From assembly GCF_029893585.1 (NCBI RefSeq), contig NZ_JARXYX010000003.1, forward strand, positions 62,001 through 126,000: DNA of 64,000 nt, given 5' to 3'. How positions within the stretch are numbered: position 1 is the first letter of the stretch; each line of letters begins with the position of its first letter. This DNA comes from Streptomyces sp. LBL. Its GTDB lineage: Bacteria; Actinomycetota; Actinomycetes; Streptomycetales; Streptomycetaceae. Under the pieces are notes generated by a model, which ran no database searches, was not told where the DNA came from, and was given only the letters and a program-made list of their open reading frames with translations. Below are positions 33,038 through 42,163 of the stretch, one piece after another. Both the position numbers and the translations under genes were made by a program.

Positions 33038-34576
33038 ATGTTGCTGACCCGGCTGGCCCAGGTGTCCCAGGAGGTCGCCGCCACCTCGGCGCGCTCCCGG
33101 AAGATCGCGCTCCTCGCCGAGCTCTTCCGGGACGCCGAGGCTCAGGACGTACCGATCGTCATCCCCTACCTCGCCGGACGGCTGCCCCAGGGGCGCCTCG
33201 GCGTCGGCTGGAAGGTGCTCAGCCGGCCCGTCGTCGCGGCCGCCGAGCCGACGCTGACCGTGCGCGAGGTGAACGCCCTGCTGAGCGAGCTGGGGCAGGT
33301 CTCGGGCGCCGGCTCGCAGGCCGAGCGGGCGCGTCTCGTCGGGGAGCTGATGGGCGCGGCCACCCGGGACGAGCAGCGGTTCCTGCTCGGGCTGATCAGC
33401 GGCGAGGTCCGGCAGGGTGCGCTGGACGCGGTCGCGATCGAGGGCCTCGCGCAGGCCACCGCGGCGCCGTCGGCGGACGTCCGGCGGGCCGTGATGCTGG
33501 CGGGCTCGCTCCGGACGGTGGCCGAGGCCCTGCTCGCGGACGGCCCCGGCGCCCTGGACCGCTTCCGGCTCACCGTCGGCCGCCCGGTCCTGCCGATGCT
33601 GGCGCACAGCGCGTCCTCGGTCGCCGAAGCGGTCGAGAAGCTGGGCGGGTGCGCGGTCGAGGAGAAGCTGGACGGCATCCGCGTCCAGGTCCATCGCGAC
33701 GGCGGCGCCGTACGGCTGTACACCCGCACCCTCGACGACATCACCGACCGGCTGCCCGAACTGACCTCGGCGGCACTGGAGTTGAGGGGCGACCGGTTCA
33801 TCCTGGACGGCGAGGTCATCGCCTTCGACGCGGCCGGCCGCCCCCGCTCCTTCCAGGAGACGGCCGGCCGGGTCGGCTCCCGGGTGGACGTGACAACGGC
33901 CGCCGGGACGGTCCCCGTCTCCCCCGTCTTCTTCGACGCCCTGTCCGTCGACGACCGCGACCTGCTCGACCTCCCGTTCGCCGAACGGCACGCGGAGCTG
34001 GAGCGGCTGGTGCCGGAGCCGATGCGGGTGCGCCGCACCCTGGTGTCCGGGCCGCAGGACGTGCACGCGGCCGAGGAGTTCCTCGCCGAGACCCTGAAGC
34101 GCGGCCACGAGGGTGTCGTCGTGAAGTCGCTCGACGCCCCCTACAACGCGGGCCGGCGCGGCGCCTCCTGGCTGAAGGTCAAGCCCGTGCACACGCTCGA
34201 CCTGGTCGTCCTGGCCGCAGAGTGGGGCCACGGCCGCCGCACCGGCAAGCTCTCCAACCTCCACCTCGGCGCCCGCGCCACGGACGGTTCCTTCGCGATG
34301 CTCGGCAAGACCTTCAAGGGCATGACCGACGCGATGCTGACCTGGCAGACCGAACGGCTCCAGGAACTGGCCGTGGACACGAACGGCTCCGTGGTGACCG
34401 TACGGCCCGACCTCGTCGTGGAGATCGCCTACGACGGCCTGCAGAGGTCCACCCGTTACCCGGCCGGCGTCACCCTCCGCTTCGCCCGCGTGGTCCGCTA
34501 CCGCGAGGACAAACGCCCCGAGGACGCCGACACGGTCGAGACGCTGCTCGCGGCCCATCCGGAGGTGCGGCGGTGA
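33038..34576 (+). CDS. lig: ATP-dependent DNA ligase
   Basis: 512 residues from ATG 33038. The N-terminal DNA-binding domain carries LLTRLAQVSQEVAATSARSR and GEVRQGALDAVAIEGL. The nucleotidyltransferase core has the active-site lysine in EEKLDGIRVQVH (motif I), then TRTLDDITDRLP, FILDGEVIAFD (motif III-like), GHEGVVVKS (IV) and SWLKVKP (V). An OB domain follows (NLHLGARATDGSFAMLGKTF ... ARVVRYREDKRPEDADTVET). Actinomycetes have an essential NAD ligase plus such ATP ligases for repair. Its stop overlaps the Nudix start by 4 nt (GTGA). Confidence 0.93.
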   Translation: MLLTRLAQVSQEVAATSARSRKIALLAELFRDAEAQDVPIVIPYLAGRLPQGRLGVGWKVLSRPVVAAAEPTLTVREVNALLSELGQVSGAGSQAERARLVGELMGAATRDEQRFLLGLISGEVRQGALDAVAIEGLAQATAAPSADVRRAVMLAGSLRTVAEALLADGPGALDRFRLTVGRPVLPMLAHSASSVAEAVEKLGGCAVEEKLDGIRVQVHRDGGAVRLYTRTLDDITDRLPELTSAALELRGDRFILDGEVIAFDAAGRPRSFQETAGRVGSRVDVTTAAGTVPVSPVFFDALSVDDRDLLDLPFAERHAELERLVPEPMRVRRTLVSGPQDVHAAEEFLAETLKRGHEGVVVKSLDAPYNAGRRGASWLKVKPVHTLDLVVLAAEWGHGRRTGKLSNLHLGARATDGSFAMLGKTFKGMTDAMLTWQTERLQELAVDTNGSVVTVRPDLVVEIAYDGLQRSTRYPAGVTLRFARVVRYREDKRPEDADTVETLLAAHPEVRR

Positions 34577-35031
34577 AGCGCAGTGCGGGCCTGCTGCTGT
34601 TCCGCCGCAGTGGTCACGGGACGGAGGTGTTGCTCGGCCACATGGGCGGTCCCTTCTTCGCGCGGCGCGACGCCGGTGCGTGGACCGTGCCGAAGGGCGA
34701 GTACGACGCGGACGAGCCGGCGTGGGACGCGGCCCGCCGCGAGTTCCAGGAGGAGCTGGGGCTGCCGCCGCCCGACGGGGAGGCCGTACCGCTCGGCGAG
34801 GTCCGGCAGACCAACGGCAAGATCGTCACGGCGTGGGCGGTCGAGGCGGACCTCGACCCGGCCACGATAGACCCGGGCACCTTCCGCATGGAGTGGCCGC
34901 CGAAGTCCGGACAGACCCAGGAGTTCCCGGAACTGGACCGCGTGGCGTGGTTCGACCTGGACGGCGCGCGAGCGGTGATCGTGAAGGCGCAGGCCGCGTT
35001 TCTCGACCGGCTGGCGGAGCACTCGTCCTGA
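34573..35031 (+). CDS. Nudix hydrolase coupled to the DNA ligase
   Basis: 152 residues from GTG 34573. The Nudix box is complete: GEYDADEPAWDAARREFQEE, then LGL, matching G-x5-E-x7-REUXEEXGU. Surrounding motifs are SAGLLLFRR and AWTVPKGEYD, then ELDRVAWFDLDGARAVIVKA. The latter match the family that hydrolyses diphosphates such as diadenosine polyphosphates or oxidised nucleotides. Overlap with the DNA ligase suggests a DNA-repair or ligase-product role, for example removing adenylated by-products. This is inference from position. Confidence 0.92.
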   Translation: MKRSAGLLLFRRSGHGTEVLLGHMGGPFFARRDAGAWTVPKGEYDADEPAWDAARREFQEELGLPPPDGEAVPLGEVRQTNGKIVTAWAVEADLDPATIDPGTFRMEWPPKSGQTQEFPELDRVAWFDLDGARAVIVKAQAAFLDRLAEHSS

Positions 35032-35043
35032 GCAGAGGTGTAC

Positions 35044-35067
35044 GCGTTGCGGCCCCTTCCGCAACGC
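35044..35067 (+). terminator. 9-bp hairpin before gabD
   Basis: GCGTTGCGG (35044-35052) and CCGCAACGC (35059-35067) around CCCCTT, 13 bp after the Nudix stop and 41 bp before the dehydrogenase start. There is no T run. It could be a terminator or a dimer-binding site for the next gene. Confidence 0.5.
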
Positions 35068-35107
35068 GCGAAGGTCACAGCACAGCCAGCTTCCCAGGAG
35101 GTCCGTC

Positions 35108-36493
35108 ATGCCCATCGCAACGGTGAACCCGGCGAACGGCGAGACGCTCAAGACGTACGAGGCCATGGGCGAGGAGGAGATCGAGCGCCGGCTCCAGCTC
35201 GCGGAGGCCACGTTCCGGACGTACCGGACGACGACCTTCGCGGAACGCGCCCGGCTGCTGCACCGGGCCGCCGATCTCCTCGACGAGGACCAGCAGGACA
35301 TCGCCCGCGTGATGACGACCGAGATGGGCAAGCCGGTCACCCAGGCGCGCGCCGAGGCCGCGAAGTGTGCAAAGGTAATGCGCTGGTACGCCGACCACGC
35401 CGAGGAGCTCCTCGCCGACGAGGAGCCCTCCGCCGCCGATGTGAAGGACTCCGGTGCCTCCCGGGCCCTGGTCCGCTACCGGCCGATGGGCCCGGTGCTC
35501 GCGGTGATGCCGTGGAACTTCCCGCTCTGGCAGGTGGTCCGCTTCGCGGCCCCGGCGCTGATGGCGGGCAACGTGGGCCTGCTCAAGCATGCCTCCAACG
35601 TCCCGCAGACCGCCCTCTACCTGGAGGACCTGTTCCACCGGGCGGGCTTCACCCAGGGCGCCTTCCAGACCCTGCTCATCGGCTCCGGCGCGATCGACGA
35701 GATCCTTCGCGACGACCGCGTCAAGGCGGCCACCCTCACCGGCAGCGAGCCCGCCGGCCGCGCGGTCGCTGCCACCGCCGGGGAGATGATCAAGAAGACG
35801 GTGCTGGAGCTGGGCGGCAGCGACCCGTACGTCGTGATGCCGTCCGCCGACATCGACAGGGCAGCGCAGATCGCGGTGACCGCGCGGGTGCAGAACAACG
35901 GGCAGTCGTGCATCGCCGCCAAGCGGTTCATCGTGCACACGGACGTGTACGACGCGTTCGCCGAGCGGTTCGTCGCGGGCATGAAGGCGCTGACGGTCGG
36001 CGATCCGCTGGCGGAGGAGACGGACGTCGGGCCACTCGCCAGCGAGCAGGGGCGGGCCGATCTGGAGGAGTTGGTCGACGACGCCAGGCGCAGCGGCGCG
36101 CGCGTGCTGTGCGGGGGCGAGCGGCCCGACGGGGACGGCTGGTACTACCCGCCGACCGTCCTCGCCGACATCGCCCGCGAGATGCGCATCCACCGCGAGG
36201 AGGCCTTCGGCCCGGTCGCCACGCTGTACCGCGCGGCCGACCTGGAAGAGGCCGTGCTGATCGCCAACGACTCGCCGTTCGGCCTGAGTTCGAACGTCTG
36301 GACGCGGGACGAGGCCGAGGTCGATCGTTTTGTACGGGACCTGGAGGCCGGTGGCGTGTACGTCAACGGGATGACCGCCTCCCACCCGGCGCTCCCGTTC
36401 GGCGGAGTGAAGCGGTCCGGGTACGGGCGTGAGCTGTCCGGGCACGGAATCCGGGAGTTCTGCAACATCACCACCGTATGGCACGGAGCGTGA
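35108..36493 (+). CDS. gabD: succinate-semialdehyde dehydrogenase, NADP type
   Basis: 461 residues from ATG 35108, behind CAGGAGG. ALDH-family motifs are MPWNFPLWQVVRFAAPALMAG, LTGSEPAGRAVAATAGEMIK, ELGGSDPYVVMPSADID with the catalytic Glu, and NNGQSCIAAKRFIVH with the catalytic Cys. HREEAFGPVATLYR and LPFGGVKRSGYGRELS close the protein. The length and the N-terminus without extra residues match GabD1-type NADP-dependent succinate-semialdehyde dehydrogenases of actinomycetes. Role: oxidation of succinic semialdehyde to succinate. No aminotransferase (gabT) is adjacent. Confidence 0.9.
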   Translation: MPIATVNPANGETLKTYEAMGEEEIERRLQLAEATFRTYRTTTFAERARLLHRAADLLDEDQQDIARVMTTEMGKPVTQARAEAAKCAKVMRWYADHAEELLADEEPSAADVKDSGASRALVRYRPMGPVLAVMPWNFPLWQVVRFAAPALMAGNVGLLKHASNVPQTALYLEDLFHRAGFTQGAFQTLLIGSGAIDEILRDDRVKAATLTGSEPAGRAVAATAGEMIKKTVLELGGSDPYVVMPSADIDRAAQIAVTARVQNNGQSCIAAKRFIVHTDVYDAFAERFVAGMKALTVGDPLAEETDVGPLASEQGRADLEELVDDARRSGARVLCGGERPDGDGWYYPPTVLADIAREMRIHREEAFGPVATLYRAADLEEAVLIANDSPFGLSSNVWTRDEAEVDRFVRDLEAGGVYVNGMTASHPALPFGGVKRSGYGRELSGHGIREFCNITTVWHGA

Positions 36494-36518
36494 GGCTTCC
36501 GCGGCTACGATCCCCTTT

Positions 36519-36755
36519 GTGAACCGCGAAGTGACTCTGCCTCTGATCGTCGACGACCGCGGGACCTTGCAGGTGGCCGCCGCCGATGTCAGCAAGCTGC
36601 TCCGCACGGTGGGCGGAAGGTGGCTGCACCTGGTGGAGGCCGGCGAGGACGGGCTCGACGAGGACACGGTCGCCGCGCTGACGATCGAGCTGGCGAAGCT
36701 GGCCGATCGCATCGACGTGGCGTGCATCGCACACAGCAGCGGAACTACGCCGTAG
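36519..36755 (+). CDS. small DUF6213-like protein
   Basis: 78 residues from GTG 36519. REVTLPLIVDDRGTLQVAA, DVSKLLRTVGGRWLHLVEAG and ELAKLADRIDVACIAHSS form a compact alpha/beta protein. I associate it with the actinomycete DUF6213 family (from memory, not searched). It has no signal or membrane segment. It is 25 bp after gabD and could be co-transcribed. Function unknown. Confidence 0.75.
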   Translation: MNREVTLPLIVDDRGTLQVAAADVSKLLRTVGGRWLHLVEAGEDGLDEDTVAALTIELAKLADRIDVACIAHSSGTTP

Positions 36756-36941
36756 GCGGGGCTTCGACGTAAGCAGCGCATCGGCGCAGGCAGGGCTTTG
36801 ACCAGTCACTCACCGGTGGCGCAGCCTGGTGGGCGATCTGGCCCGCCCGCCGGACCCGGCTTCGTCCTGAACGGACGCGGGGAACCGCGCGATCAGTCAC
36901 CGCCGAGCGGCCGGCCGAGTCGCGCGGGTCCCCGTAGGGCG

Positions 36942-38207
36942 CTACCGGATCGGCATCCCGGACAAGGTCCGCGCGATCACCAGCCGCTGGATCTCACTCG
37001 TCCCTTCGAAGATGGTGTATATCGCCGCGTCCCGGTGCATCCGCTCCACCGGGTACTCCCTGGTGTAGCCGTTGCCGCCCAGGATCTGGATCGCCTGGGC
37101 GGTGACCTTCTTCGCCGTCTCACTGGCGAACAGCTTGGACATCGAGCCCTCGGCCGCCGTGAACTGCTTCCCGCTGACCGCCATCCAGGACGCACGCCAG
37201 ACCAGCAGCCGGGCCGCGTCGATGGACGTCCGCATGTCGGCGATCTGGAAGGCCACCCCCTGGTTGTCGATGATCGGCCGTCCGAACTGCTCACGGGTTT
37301 TGGCGTAGTCGAGGGCAACCTCGTACGCGGCCCTGGCAGTTCCGACCGCCATGGCTCCCACCGCGGGACGACTCGCCTCGAATGTCGCCATCGCCGCGTT
37401 CTTCACCCTCCCCCAGCCTCCGGCCGGGGGGACCCCCATCTCGCTTCGCTCGCCGCCCGCCTTGGCCCGCTCACGGGCCCGCGCCAGCCGCTCGTCCAGC
37501 TTCTCCTTGCCGCCGAGCAGGCAGGAGCCGGGGACGCGCACGTTGTCGAGGATGACCTCGGCGGTGTGCGAGGCGCGGATCCCGTGCTTCTTGAACTTCT
37601 GCCCCTGGGCGAGCCCCGGCGTCCCCGAAGGGACGATGAAGGAGGCGTGGCCCTTGGAACCCAGCTCCGCGTCGACGACCGCGACGACGACATGGACGTT
37701 GGCGATGCCGCCGTTGGTGGCCCAGGTCTTGGTGCCGTTGATGACCCACTCGTCCTTGGCCTCGTCGTACACGGCTCGCGTACGCATCGAGGCCACGTCG
37801 GAGCCGGCGTCCGGTTCGGAGGAGCAGAACGCGGCGAGCTTGACATCGTTGGCGTCGCCGTACATCTGGGGGATCCAGGTGCCGATCTGCTCCTCGGTGC
37901 CGTTGGCGAGGACACCCACGGCGGCGAGGCCGGTGCCGACGATGGACAGGGCGATGCCCGCGTCTCCCCAGAACAGCTCCTCCATGGCCATCGGTATGCC
38001 GAGGCCGGTGGGGTCGAAGTACTGCTGGGCGTAGAAGTCGAGGGAGTAGATGCCGACCTTGGCGGCCTCCTGGATGACCGGCCAGGGAGTCTCCTCACGC
38101 TCGTCCCATTCGGCGGCCGCGGGGCGGATCACGTCGGCCGCGAAGCCGTGCAGCCAGTCCCGGACCTCCTTCTGTTCGTCGTTGAGCTCCATGGTGAACT
38201 CGGCCAT
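36942..38207 (-). CDS. acyl-CoA dehydrogenase with repeat-derived insertion
   Basis: 421 residues from ATG 38207. FadE motifs: [20 protein letters not shown] at the N-terminus, [20 protein letters not shown] and [17 protein letters not shown]. The C-terminal [19 protein letters not shown] contains the catalytic Glu of the FEGT motif. Around residues 265-285 it carries an unusual [18 protein letters not shown], encoded by a hairpin repeat at about 37406-37455. Relatives have only a short lysine-rich linker there. The gene is divergent from a TetR regulator, with a GTTAC/GTAAC palindrome between them. It is probably a saturated-acyl-CoA dehydrogenase of beta-oxidation. Confidence 0.92.
   Translation of the reverse strand: MAEFTMELNDEQKEVRDWLHGFAADVIRPAAAEWDEREETPWPVIQEAAKVGIYSLDFYAQQYFDPTGLGIPMAMEELFWGDAGIALSIVGTGLAAVGVLANGTEEQIGTWIPQMYGDANDVKLAAFCSSEPDAGSDVASMRTRAVYDEAKDEWVINGTKTWATNGGIANVHVVVAVVDAELGSKGHASFIVPSGTPGLAQGQKFKKHGIRASHTAEVILDNVRVPGSCLLGGKEKLDERLARARERAKAGGERSEMGVPPAGGWGRVKNAAMATFEASRPAVGAMAVGTARAAYEVALDYAKTREQFGRPIIDNQGVAFQIADMRTSIDAARLLVWRASWMAVSGKQFTAAEGSMSKLFASETAKKVTAQAIQILGGNGYTREYPVERMHRDAAIYTIFEGTSEIQRLVIARTLSGMPIR
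37406..37455. repeat. hairpin repeat element inside the acyl-CoA dehydrogenase gene
   Basis: CCCTCCCCCAGCCTCCGGCC followed by GGGGGGACCCCCATCTCGCT and TCGCTCGCCG. It lies in frame within the FadE coding sequence and is related to the elements at 30553 and 25942 (shared CTCCCCCA...CCCCCATC ends). Confidence 0.7.
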
Positions 38208-38235
38208 GTCCCCTCCAGCGGTTGCGCACGTACCT

Positions 38236-38250
38236 GTTACTTACGGTAAC
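38236..38250 (+). promoter_or_regulatory. GTTAC-n5-GTAAC palindrome between fadE and tetR
   Basis: GTTACTTACGGTAAC with 5-bp perfect arms, followed by a GTTACC half-site at about 38259. It lies between the divergent acyl-CoA dehydrogenase and TetR starts, the usual place for an autoregulating TetR operator. Confidence 0.55.
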
Positions 38251-38380
38251 TCCGAGTCTGTTACCGGCTGGTAGGAAAAGTCAACTCCTGACGACTGTCC
38301 GCCCGCCCGTTCGATGTAGGGGGCATGCTGGGTGTTAGTTTGCGCAGGCATTACCTAATCAGCACGGGTGGGGAGAGCAC

Positions 38381-39025
38381 ATGGACACCACGCAGCGGAC
38401 CGATCAGCAGCGGTCGGCGGACCGTCGCCGACGCGAGCTGCTGGAGGCCGCGGACAGAGTGGTGCTGCGCGACGGGCCGCATGCCTCGATGAACGCGATC
38501 GCCGCGGAAGCCGGTATCACGAAGCCGATTCTGTACCGGCACTTCGGTGACAAGAGCGGACTGTACGCCGCGTTGGCCAAGCGGCACACCGACGCGCTGC
38601 TGAACTCGCTGCGGGCGGCGCTGGACGCGCCGGCCGAGCGACGGGAGCGGGTCGAGGCGACGTTGGACACGTATCTGGCGGCGATCGAGGCACGCCCTCA
38701 GGTGTATCGGTTCCTGATGCATCCGGCGGAAGGGGGCCATGTCGGAGATCAGGGTTTCGATGTCGGCCAGCATTTCGCTCCGCTGTTGCGACGGATGGGC
38801 GAGGAGCTGGCCCAGGTCATCGAGGACCGGCTGGATCTGGGGCCCGGAGGTCAGCAGTTGGCTCGGGTGTGGGGGCACGGGATCGTCGGCATGATGCACG
38901 CGGCCGGGGACTGGTGGCTGGGGGAACGGCCTTGTTCCCGGGCTGAGTTGGTGCGGAGCCTGGCGGACCTGCTGTGGGGGCGGCTCGCCGCGGCGGCGGA
39001 CAAGAGCGGCGGTCCGGGGTTCTGA
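38381..39025 (+). CDS. TetR-family regulator of the adjacent fadE
   Basis: 214 residues from ATG 38381, behind GGGGAG. The HTH is clear at about 20-65: ELLEAADRVVLRDGPHASMN, AIAAEAGITKPILYRHFGDK and SGLYAALAKRH. The C-terminal ligand domain has EARPQVYRFLMHPAEGG and WGHGIVGMMHAAGDWWLGE. Divergent from an acyl-CoA dehydrogenase, it most likely represses that gene and itself and is released by an acyl-CoA. Confidence 0.92.
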   Translation: MDTTQRTDQQRSADRRRRELLEAADRVVLRDGPHASMNAIAAEAGITKPILYRHFGDKSGLYAALAKRHTDALLNSLRAALDAPAERRERVEATLDTYLAAIEARPQVYRFLMHPAEGGHVGDQGFDVGQHFAPLLRRMGEELAQVIEDRLDLGPGGQQLARVWGHGIVGMMHAAGDWWLGERPCSRAELVRSLADLLWGRLAAAADKSGGPGF

Positions 39026-39156
39026 CGGTCGTCACGTACGCCGGGTGCTGTATCGCCTGCGGGGCCCCTGAGGCCTGCGGGGCCGCGGGGGCTTGCGGGA
39101 CCCCGCGCGGCCGAGCCACGCATCGGCACAGCCCCCGCCCCTTCGGGTCGGACAGG

Positions 39157-39696
39157 TCACCGGCCCCATGTAGCGCGCGTCACCTGTCGCATCAGGCGGC
39201 GGTGGCGGCGGCCCTTGAGGTGGTCGGCGTAGACCCGGCCCTCCACGTGGTCGTGCTCGTGCTGCAGGCATCTGGCGAAGAAGCCCGTCCCGTGGACGGT
39301 GATCGGCTCACCCGTCATCGTGAACCCCTCGATCACCGCGTGGTCGTAGCGCTCGGTCCCCGCCTCCAGGCCCGGAAGGGACAGGCAGCCCTCCGGGCCC
39401 CGCAGCACCAGCCCGTCCGCCTCGACGAGCCGCGGGTTCACCACATGGCCGAGATGACGGACCTCCTCGTCGTCCGGGCAGTCGTGGACGAACACGCGGA
39501 GCGGCACCCCGACCTGGTTCGCCGCCAGGCCCACGCCCTGAGCGGCGTACATGGTCGCGAACAAGTCCTCGACGAGGCGGGCCAGTTCGGGGCCGTAGTC
39601 GGTGACCTCCTCGCAGGCGGTGTGCAGGAGCGGGTCGCCGAGCAGGGTGAGGGGCCGGACACGGCCTCGGGCGCCCGGGATGGAGCCGTATCGCAT
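39157..39696 (-). CDS. def: peptide deformylase
   Basis: 179 residues from ATG 39696. All three deformylase motifs are present: GVGLAANQVG (motif 1), EGCLSLPG (motif 2, metal-binding Cys) and QHEHDHVEGRVYADHL (motif 3, HExxH-type with both His). It removes the N-formyl group from nascent proteins using a metal such as Fe2+. Streptomyces usually has several paralogues. It is divergent from murT, with 143 bp between. Confidence 0.95.
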   Translation of the reverse strand: MRYGSIPGARGRVRPLTLLGDPLLHTACEEVTDYGPELARLVEDLFATMYAAQGVGLAANQVGVPLRVFVHDCPDDEEVRHLGHVVNPRLVEADGLVLRGPEGCLSLPGLEAGTERYDHAVIEGFTMTGEPITVHGTGFFARCLQHEHDHVEGRVYADHLKGRRHRRLMRQVTRATWGR

Positions 39697-39839
39697 GGCG
39701 ACAAGGGTACGGTCCTCCCTGTCATACGAAGGTCGGGCGGGCGCCGCGGTTCAGGAGTGCGAATGGATCTCGATAGGCTGAGGTCCACACGTTGCCGGGG
39801 GCAGAGGCGCGGCGCGTACGCAAGGAGGATCGAGAACTG

Positions 39840-41078
39840 ATGGCAGGCAACTCGGACCCGCTCACGCCGCGGGCCAAGATCGCCGTTACCGCGGGCAAGG
39901 CGGTCGCGGCGGCGTCGCGCGCCGCGGGACGCGGCAGCGGTTCGGTGATCGGCGGCCGGGTGGCACTCAAACTCGACCCCGATCTTCTCGCCCGGCTCGC
40001 CCAGCACCTGGACGTCGTGCTGGTGTCGGCGACCAACGGCAAGACCACCACCACCCGGTTGATCGCCGAGGCGCTGCACGCCGCGGGGCCGGTCGTCTCC
40101 AACGCGCTCGGCGCCAACATGCCGGCCGGTATCACCTCGGCGCTGGCGGGCAGCTCGGACGCGCGCTACGGCGTCATCGAGGTCGACGAGAAGTACCTCG
40201 CCGGGGTCGCGCGGGACACCGACCCCAAGTGCATCGCCCTGCTCAACCTCTCCCGCGACCAGCTCGACCGCGCCGCCGAGACCCGCATGCTCGCCGAGAA
40301 CTGGCGGGAGGGGCTCGCCGGTTCCAAGGCGGTGATCGTGGCCAACGCGGACGACCCGCTGGTGGTGTGGGCCGCGTCCTCCTCCCCCAACGTGATCTGG
40401 GTCGCCGCCGGACAGATGTGGAAGGACGACGCCTGGTCCTGCCCGTCCTGCGGTGGTGTGATGCAGCGGCCCGGCGACGACTGGTTCTGCGGCGAGTGCG
40501 GCTTCCGGCGGCCGACGCCGAGCTGGGCGCTGTCCGGTGACCACGTTCTCGACCCGCACGGGTCCGCCTGGCCGATCCACCTCCAGCTGCCGGGCCGCGC
40601 CAACAAGGCCAACGCCGCCTCCTCGGCTGCCGTCGCCGCCGTCTTCGGGGTGCCGCCGCAGGTCGCGCTGGAGCGCATGTACCAGGTGCAGGCGGTGGCC
40701 GGCCGGTACGATGTCGTGCAGTTCATGGAGCGCGACCTCAGGCTCCTGCTCGCCAAGAACCCGGCGGGCTGGCTCGAAACGTTCAGCCTGATCGACCCGC
40801 CGCCGACCCCGGTGATCCTCTCGGTGAACGCGCGCGGCGCCGACGGCACCGACACCTCCTGGCTGTGGGACGTCGACTACACGCGGCTGACCGGCCACCC
40901 GATCTGCGTCGTCGGTGACCGTAAGCTGGACCTCGCGGTGCGCCTGGAGGTCGCAGGCCAGCACTTCCAGGTGTGCGAGAACCTCGACCAGGCGGTGCAG
41001 ATGAGCCCGCCCGGCCGGATCGAGGTCATCGCCAACTACACCGCCTTCCAGGATCTGCGCCGCCGCGTCGGCAACTGA
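39840..41078 (+). CDS. murT: MurT, Mur-ligase-like subunit of lipid II isoglutaminyl synthase
   Basis: 412 residues from ATG 39840. Mur-ligase P-loop SATNGKTTTTRLI at about 63-75, then VIEVDEKYL and LLNLSRDQLDR. A Cys4 zinc ribbon, typical of MurT, has cysteines at about 201, 204, 217 and 220 (CPSCGG...FCGECG). The C-terminal DUF1727 domain has SVNARGADGTDTSWLWDVDY. MurT activates the glutamate of lipid II with ATP, and GatD supplies ammonia, forming D-isoglutamine in peptidoglycan. gatD follows 23 bp later. Confidence 0.95.
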   Translation: MAGNSDPLTPRAKIAVTAGKAVAAASRAAGRGSGSVIGGRVALKLDPDLLARLAQHLDVVLVSATNGKTTTTRLIAEALHAAGPVVSNALGANMPAGITSALAGSSDARYGVIEVDEKYLAGVARDTDPKCIALLNLSRDQLDRAAETRMLAENWREGLAGSKAVIVANADDPLVVWAASSSPNVIWVAAGQMWKDDAWSCPSCGGVMQRPGDDWFCGECGFRRPTPSWALSGDHVLDPHGSAWPIHLQLPGRANKANAASSAAVAAVFGVPPQVALERMYQVQAVAGRYDVVQFMERDLRLLLAKNPAGWLETFSLIDPPPTPVILSVNARGADGTDTSWLWDVDYTRLTGHPICVVGDRKLDLAVRLEVAGQHFQVCENLDQAVQMSPPGRIEVIANYTAFQDLRRRVGN

Positions 41079-41101
41079 GCACCGGACTTCAGGGGATTTT
41101 T

Positions 41102-41830
41102 GTGAGCGACAACCAACTGCGGATCGTCTGGATCTATCCCGACCTGCTGAGCACCTACGGCGACCAGGGCAACGTCCTCGTCGTGGAGCGGCGGGCCCGG
41201 CAGCGCGGCCTCGACGTGGCCCGCCTCGACGTGCGCAGCGACCAGCCGATCCCGACCTCCGGAGACATCTACCTGATCGGCGGCGGCGAGGACCGGCCGC
41301 AGCGGCTCGCGGCCGAGCGGCTGCGCCGCGACGCCGGACTGCATCGGGCCGTGGAGAACGGCGCGATCGTCTTCTCGGTCTGCGCCGGCTACCAGATCCT
41401 CGGCCACGAGTTCATCAACGACCTCGGCCAGCGCGAGCCGGGCCTCGGCCTGCTCGACGTGGTCTCGGTGCGCGGCGAGGGCGAGCGGTGCGTCGGTGAC
41501 GTGCTGGGCGACATCGACCCGCGTCTGGGGCTGCCCCCGCTGACCGGATTCGAGAACCACCAGGGCGTCACCCACCTCGGCCCCACCGCCCGCCCGCTCG
41601 CCCAGGTCCGCATCGGCAACGGCAACGGGACCGGCGACGGCACGGAGGGGGCGTACAACGACACGGTCTTCGGTACGTACATGCACGGCCCGGTGCTGGC
41701 GCGCAACCCGCTGGTCGCGGACCTGCTGCTGAAGCTGGCGCTGGACGTGAACGCGCTGCCGCCGACCGAGGACCGCTGGTACGAGGCGCTCCGCAACGAG
41801 CGCATCGCGTCGGCTCAGCAGCCTGCGTAA
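41102..41830 (+). CDS. gatD: GatD, glutaminase subunit of lipid II isoglutaminyl synthase
   Basis: 242 residues from GTG 41102. Class I-like glutamine amidotransferase (CobB/CobQ type): nucleophile Cys94 in VFSVCAGYQILGHEF, catalytic His about 195 in FGTYMHGPVLARNP, and the early IVWIYPDLLSTYGDQGN. It releases ammonia from glutamine for MurT. The 23-bp spacing indicates co-transcription with murT. Confidence 0.95.
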   Translation: MSDNQLRIVWIYPDLLSTYGDQGNVLVVERRARQRGLDVARLDVRSDQPIPTSGDIYLIGGGEDRPQRLAAERLRRDAGLHRAVENGAIVFSVCAGYQILGHEFINDLGQREPGLGLLDVVSVRGEGERCVGDVLGDIDPRLGLPPLTGFENHQGVTHLGPTARPLAQVRIGNGNGTGDGTEGAYNDTVFGTYMHGPVLARNPLVADLLLKLALDVNALPPTEDRWYEALRNERIASAQQPA

Positions 41831-42163
41831 GAGGTCGACCGTCGACCGGGGGTGCCCGCGAGGGTGACCACGGGCGGGCGCCGGTGCGGGTGACCACGGG
41901 CGTCGGTGGCGGGTTGACCACGAGCGCGCCCGTCGCGCGTTCCAACGGCTGGAGGAGTGCTTCAGGGGGTGTCCGGCGGGGCGTGCGGCCCACCTGACGC
42001 CCCGCCCGCTCATGTGTGCGGCCAGGTCCACCTGACGGACGGACACCGCGTCCACCTGGCGGACGCCTGCTGTGGTAGCACCCCCGGACGCCGCTATGGT
42101 GACCTGGTCCAGCCGGACAGCGCGGTCCGGTTCCCGGCCCACGTTGAGAAGGTATTTCGGGCT
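41831..42163. other. spacer between gatD and pfkA with GTGACCACGGGCG repeats
   Basis: GTGACCACGGGCG-type words occur three times between 41862 and 41923, and GTCCACCTG(A/G)CGGACG occurs twice at about 42026 and 42049. No ORF of note. The promoter of pfkA should lie in its right half; no clear consensus was seen. Confidence 0.45.

Noticed and set aside
35044..35067. Operator for a GabR-type regulator
   Set aside because: The hairpin could serve, but no GntR/GabR gene is adjacent and the position just after the Nudix stop suits a terminator equally well; recorded only as a hairpin.
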